From an uncultured Bacteroidales bacterium (lineage in GTDB: Bacteria; Bacteroidota; Bacteroidia; Bacteroidales; Bacteroidaceae), in assembly GCA_902799355.1 (NCBI GenBank), contig CADCAG010000028.1:1-64000 (forward strand): DNA of 64,000 nt. The letters are read 5' to 3'. Shown one piece after another: positions 60,751 through 64,000 of the stretch. The notes under the pieces were generated by a model, which saw only the letters and a program-made list of their open reading frames with translations, did no database searches and was not told where the DNA came from. Made by a program: the position numbers and the translations under genes. Every line of letters starts with the position of its first letter. Position 1 is the first letter of the stretch.

Positions 60751-61266
60751 TTAGTTGCTATATCCCAGCTTCGAGAGTACCTCATTGCTGATGTCCACCT
60801 TGGGTGACCCGAAGATGATACCGGTGTCGCTGGCACGGTCGAGAATCAGCTGGTAGCCGCGCAGCTCAGCAATGTCTTTGACAGCGTTGTACACCTCCTC
60901 CTGGATAGGCGACATCAGGGCTGTACGCTTCTTGAAGAGCTCACCTTCCGGTCCGAAGTACTTCTTCTTTAGGTCAGCAGCTTCCTTCTCTTTGGCAACG
61001 ATGGCGTCCTGCTTGGCTTTCTTCTGCTCCTGAGAGAGGAAGACTACCTCGTTCTGGTAGTTCTTGTAGAGGGTCTGTGCCTCTATCTGGATAGCCTCTA
61101 CCTCAGCCTGCCACTTCTTGGAAATCTGGTTCAGCTGTTCGTTAGCACGCTCGTAGGCAGGTATGTTCTTAAAGATATAGTCCATATCTACGAGTGCAAA
61201 TTTCTGTGCGTGCAGCGACAGCGCTGCAGCAAACACTAAACTGGTTATCAATAATAATCTTTTCAT
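60751..61266 (-). CDS. skp: OmpH/Skp-family periplasmic chaperone (copy 1)
   Basis: The product has 171 residues with a signal peptide (LSLHAQ). KFALVDMDYIFKNIPAYERA and the C-terminal GYQLILDRASDTGIIFGSP frame a coiled-coil arm rich in Lys, Glu and Gln. It is a diverged paralogue of the next gene; tandem Skp proteins after BamA are the rule in Bacteroidota and may form separate or mixed trimers. Confidence 0.92.
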   Translation of the reverse strand: MKRLLLITSLVFAAALSLHAQKFALVDMDYIFKNIPAYERANEQLNQISKKWQAEVEAIQIEAQTLYKNYQNEVVFLSQEQKKAKQDAIVAKEKEAADLKKKYFGPEGELFKKRTALMSPIQEEVYNAVKDIAELRGYQLILDRASDTGIIFGSPKVDISNEVLSKLGYSN

Positions 61267-61332
61267 CTTTGTCTCTTTTTTATGGGTTTATATCTCTTAG
61301 ACGTGGAAACTTTTCAAAGGTTTCAAGTTTTG

Positions 61333-61376
61333 ACAACTCTTAACTCTTCACTCTTAACTCTTCACTCTTAACTCCA
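61333..61376. repeat. short tandem repeat of ACTCTTAACTCTTC between bamA and skp
   Basis: Three to four units of CTTAACTCTTCACT lie directly after the bamA stop codon. Similar repeats often sit in Bacteroidota spacers. Confidence 0.55.
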
Positions 61377-64000
61377 TCAGAACTCCTGTCCGAGGATGAA
61401 GTGGAACTGAGCACCACCTTTAGATGATGAGGTGATGTAAGGCTTGTCGAAACCGTAGGCCCAGTCGATACCCATCAGACCCACCATTGGTAGGAAGATA
61501 CGTACACCGACACCGGCAGAACGCTTGATGTCGAAGGGGTTGAACTTACCAGCTTCATTCCATGCGTTACCGCCTTCCAGGAATCCCAGTCCGTAGATGG
61601 TTGTGTTACCCAGCAGGATGGGGTAGCGCAACTCCAGCGTGAAGCGGTCGTAGGCATAACCCTCGGCACGGTAAGGAGTCAGCGAACCGTTCTCGTAACC
61701 ACGCAGACCAATGGTCTCCTCAGCATAGCTGGAGCTGTAGCCGCTCATACCGTCACCACCGACATAGAAGGTCTCGAACGGTGACTTGTTATACTTGTTG
61801 TATGAGCCCAGCAGACCCATTTCTACGCGGGTCATCAGCACCAGACACTTCTGACCTTCCGTCAGTGCTGTATAGGTCTTCGTCTTGAACTTCCACTTGT
61901 GATATTCAATCCAGCGGTATTTGTCCTGCAACTCAGCATTGTACTGGTCGACATTCTTCTGGTAGGTCTCTGTCGTAGCTAGGTTGGCGTAGTCCTTGTT
62001 GTTCAGCAGTGACCAGGGTGGTGTCAGGGTAACAGAGAGCATGAACTCTGAACCGCGACGTGGGAACAACTGGTTGTCGGTAGAGGTACGCGACAGGGTG
62101 ACACCCAGGTTGATATTGTTACAGTTACCGTTAGAAATCAGGAAGTAGCTCCAGTCACGCAGCATATAACGGGTATATGACAGCTGCGTAGACAGCTGGA
62201 AGTAGTCATCAGGCCAGCGCAGACGCTTACCCCAACCCAGTGAGACACCAAACAGCTTGATGTACTTGTCCTCGTCCATCATCGACGTATAGTCGTAATA
62301 GCCGCTGTTGTACGAGCCGTAGCCTCCGTAGTAGTTGTAGTAGTTGTTCATCCATGCCGAGTTACGGTAGGTGCTGGAGATGTCGCTCTGCTTAGAGTAG
62401 AAGGCACTAATGCTCAGTGCATTAGGACGCTTTCCGCCAAACCATCCCGTAGAATATCCGGTAGATACAGAGCTGTAGTAGCTACCATTCGACTGGAATG
62501 ACAGTGACAGCTGCTCACCATCACCGATAGGCATGATGCCACGGTGCATCTTGTTCTTTCCGAAGAGGTTGCGCATGGAGAAGTTGTTCAGCTTCACACC
62601 GATACGTCCGATGATACCAGTCTGTCCCCAACCCAGCGAGAACTCCAGCTGGTCATTAGACTTCTGCTCCAGCTCCCAGTTGATGTCTACCGTACCGTCC
62701 TCGTAGTTAGGCTTGATGTCGGGGTTCACCTTCTCAGGGTCGAAGAAGCCCGTAGAGGCAATCTCTCGTGCTGAACGCTGGATGGCATCCTTCGAGAAGA
62801 GGTCACCAGGCTTGGTGCGCAACTCACGGCGTACCACCTCTTCGTACAGGCGGTCGTTACCGTAGATGCGTACATGACTGATGTGTGCCTGTGTACCCTC
62901 CTGGATACGCATCTCCAGGTCTATGCTGTCGCCAACGATGTTCACCTCGGTGGGCTCCAGCTGATAGAACAGGTAACCGTTGTTCCAATAGTAGTTGCCG
63001 ACGGCATCCTCGTCTTCCGAGAGGCGCTTCTTCATCAGCTTCTGGTTGTAGACATCACCCTTCTGCATGCCAAGGGCTCTGTTCAGGTAGTCGGTGGTTA
63101 CTACGGTGTTACCCACCCAGGTGATGTTACGGATAAAGTATTTCTCACCCTCGTCGACCTTCACATAGACGTTGACGTGCTTCTCGTCCACCGTCCATAC
63201 AGAGTCTTCCAGAATGGTGGCGTCGCGATAGCCCAGCTCGTTATATTTCTCGATGAGCGCTGTCTTAGCCTCTTCATAGCGTTCTGGCGTAAACTTCTTG
63301 GCCTTGAACATATTCTTCAGCTTGCCGGCCTCATTGATCTTGCCAAAGGCACCCTTCTTGAACATGGAACCGGTAATCTTGCCGAACGACAGCTTGTCGT
63401 TGCCATCGAAGATAATCTTACGAACCTTCATCTTCGACTTCTTGTCGACGGTGACATCGAGGATGACCTGGTTCTTACCCGTCACGTCATCGCGCTGGGT
63501 GATGTTTATCTCGGCATTGTTATAGCCTTTCTCGTCGAAGTATTTCTTAGCCAGGATCTTAGCACGGTCTATCATGTTGGGCGTAATCTGACTGCCTTTC
63601 ATGATGCCCAACTTGGCCTCCATATCCTCTCTCTCAGTCTTCTTCAGACCGTAGTAGTTGATAGTGCTGACACGTGGACGGGTAGCCAGGTGGATGCAGA
63701 GATACACCTTGTTGCCGATGATAGAGTCGGCAGAAATCGAGGCATTCGAGAACAGGCCATGCTTCCAATAGCGCTTGACAGCATCTGTAATCTCTGTACC
63801 AGGCACGTCAATCATCTGTCCTACAGACAGTCCCGACAGTCCAAGCAGTACGTAGTCTTCATAGCCTTCTACACCTTTGACGGTCAGTCCGCCAATCTCA
63901 CAGCGGCGCGGTGTTCCGGCATAAGAGATATCTGGATTGACGATAACATCCTGTGCACTTGTCTGTACAACAGTACACAGGAGTACTACCAGTAGTATCG
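61377..64000 (-). CDS. bamA: outer-membrane assembly factor BamA, missing only the first codons
   Basis: About 875 residues are visible. The frame continues to the right edge, where a signal peptide is being read (ILLVVLLCTVVQTSAQD), so only the first few codons lie outside. Several POTRA domains occupy the N-terminal half (EIGGLTVKGVEGYEDY, KVRKIIFDGNDKLSFG, ISHVRIYGNDRLYEEVV). The Omp85 barrel follows (FSLGWGQTGIIG, LRGYENGSL) and ends in FILGQEF with the C-terminal aromatic signal. BamA folds barrel proteins into the outer membrane. A Tyr/Gly-rich insert (NNYYNYYGGYGSYNSGYYDY) lies in the barrel half. Confidence 0.95.
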   Translation of the reverse strand, partial: ILLVVLLCTVVQTSAQDVIVNPDISYAGTPRRCEIGGLTVKGVEGYEDYVLLGLSGLSVGQMIDVPGTEITDAVKRYWKHGLFSNASISADSIIGNKVYLCIHLATRPRVSTINYYGLKKTEREDMEAKLGIMKGSQITPNMIDRAKILAKKYFDEKGYNNAEINITQRDDVTGKNQVILDVTVDKKSKMKVRKIIFDGNDKLSFGKITGSMFKKGAFGKINEAGKLKNMFKAKKFTPERYEEAKTALIEKYNELGYRDATILEDSVWTVDEKHVNVYVKVDEGEKYFIRNITWVGNTVVTTDYLNRALGMQKGDVYNQKLMKKRLSEDEDAVGNYYWNNGYLFYQLEPTEVNIVGDSIDLEMRIQEGTQAHISHVRIYGNDRLYEEVVRRELRTKPGDLFSKDAIQRSAREIASTGFFDPEKVNPDIKPNYEDGTVDINWELEQKSNDQLEFSLGWGQTGIIGRIGVKLNNFSMRNLFGKNKMHRGIMPIGDGEQLSLSFQSNGSYYSSVSTGYSTGWFGGKRPNALSISAFYSKQSDISSTYRNSAWMNNYYNYYGGYGSYNSGYYDYTSMMDEDKYIKLFGVSLGWGKRLRWPDDYFQLSTQLSYTRYMLRDWSYFLISNGNCNNINLGVTLSRTSTDNQLFPRRGSEFMLSVTLTPPWSLLNNKDYANLATTETYQKNVDQYNAELQDKYRWIEYHKWKFKTKTYTALTEGQKCLVLMTRVEMGLLGSYNKYNKSPFETFYVGGDGMSGYSSSYAEETIGLRGYENGSLTPYRAEGYAYDRFTLELRYPILLGNTTIYGLGFLEGGNAWNEAGKFNPFDIKRSAGVGVRIFLPMVGLMGIDWAYGFDKPYITSSSKGGAQFHFILGQEF

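Noticed and set aside
62874..63995. A 373-codon plus-strand frame opposite bamA
   Set aside because: The opposite strand encodes highly conserved POTRA domains; the frame has no family resemblance and no promoter.

Overview
The window reads as chromosome of a Bacteroidota bacterium, most likely a gut or rumen member of the Prevotellaceae. The signs are promoters of the Bacteroidota type (a -7 box TAnnTTTG before almost every transcript), a SusC/SusD polysaccharide utilisation locus, a propeller/Y_Y_Y/AraC regulator, LruC/DUF4842 lipoproteins, an S46 dipeptidyl-peptidase, a fused SpmA-SpmB protein, and a BamA-Skp-Skp cluster. No rRNA, tRNA, CRISPR array, prophage or complete insertion sequence was seen.

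Layout. 1-414: start of an AAA ATPase that runs off the left edge. 804-6600: a tight six-gene operon joining a cupin lipoprotein, a small alarmone hydrolase, a periplasmic NMT1-type binding protein, a membrane dCache/PP2C phosphatase fused to an RsbW-like ATPase, a STAS protein and a RelA/SpoT-type alarmone synthetase. 7059-12651 (minus): secreted proteins with cohesin-like and dockerin-like modules, preceded by a strongly structured RNA of about 270 nt. 12770-13294: repeat-rich spacer, then an aquaporin. 14069-30981: a plant-glucan degradation locus (GH43, membrane-bound AraC-type regulator, two GH5 enzymes, GH94 phosphorylase, SusC, SusD, surface glycan-binding lipoprotein). 31123-47640: mostly housekeeping and envelope genes (PAP2 protein, pnp, TlpA-like protein, CE2 esterase, ruvB, coaD, ybeY, LOG, HlyIII, CoA-transferase, esterase, flippase, DPP7-like peptidase, lipoprotein). 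47662-51953: repeat-rich spacer plus two overlapping dCache sensor genes, flanked by imperfect direct repeats of about 50 bp. 51933-64000: DEAD-box helicase, SpmAB-like protein, two divergent LruC paralogues, two Skp chaperones and bamA, which runs off the right edge.

How the genes fit together. The glycan locus forms one route: a lipoprotein binds glycan at the surface, SusC/SusD import oligosaccharides, GH5 and GH43 enzymes trim them outside the cytoplasm, and the GH94 enzyme phosphorolyses cellobiose in the cytoplasm. The regulator senses oligosaccharide in the periplasm and binds DNA through its own AraC domain. The CE2 and acetyl/feruloyl-type esterases could remove side groups from the same plant polymers. 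The 804-6600 operon is the most unusual element: it places both halves of an alarmone cycle around a partner-switching module with two extracytoplasmic input proteins and no adjacent sigma factor. The two sensor genes at 48.4-51.8 kb carry a related dCache input domain but a different output.

Limits: all calls come from reading the sequence. Family names rest on motifs, not on database searches, and transcription starts are inferred from promoter motifs.
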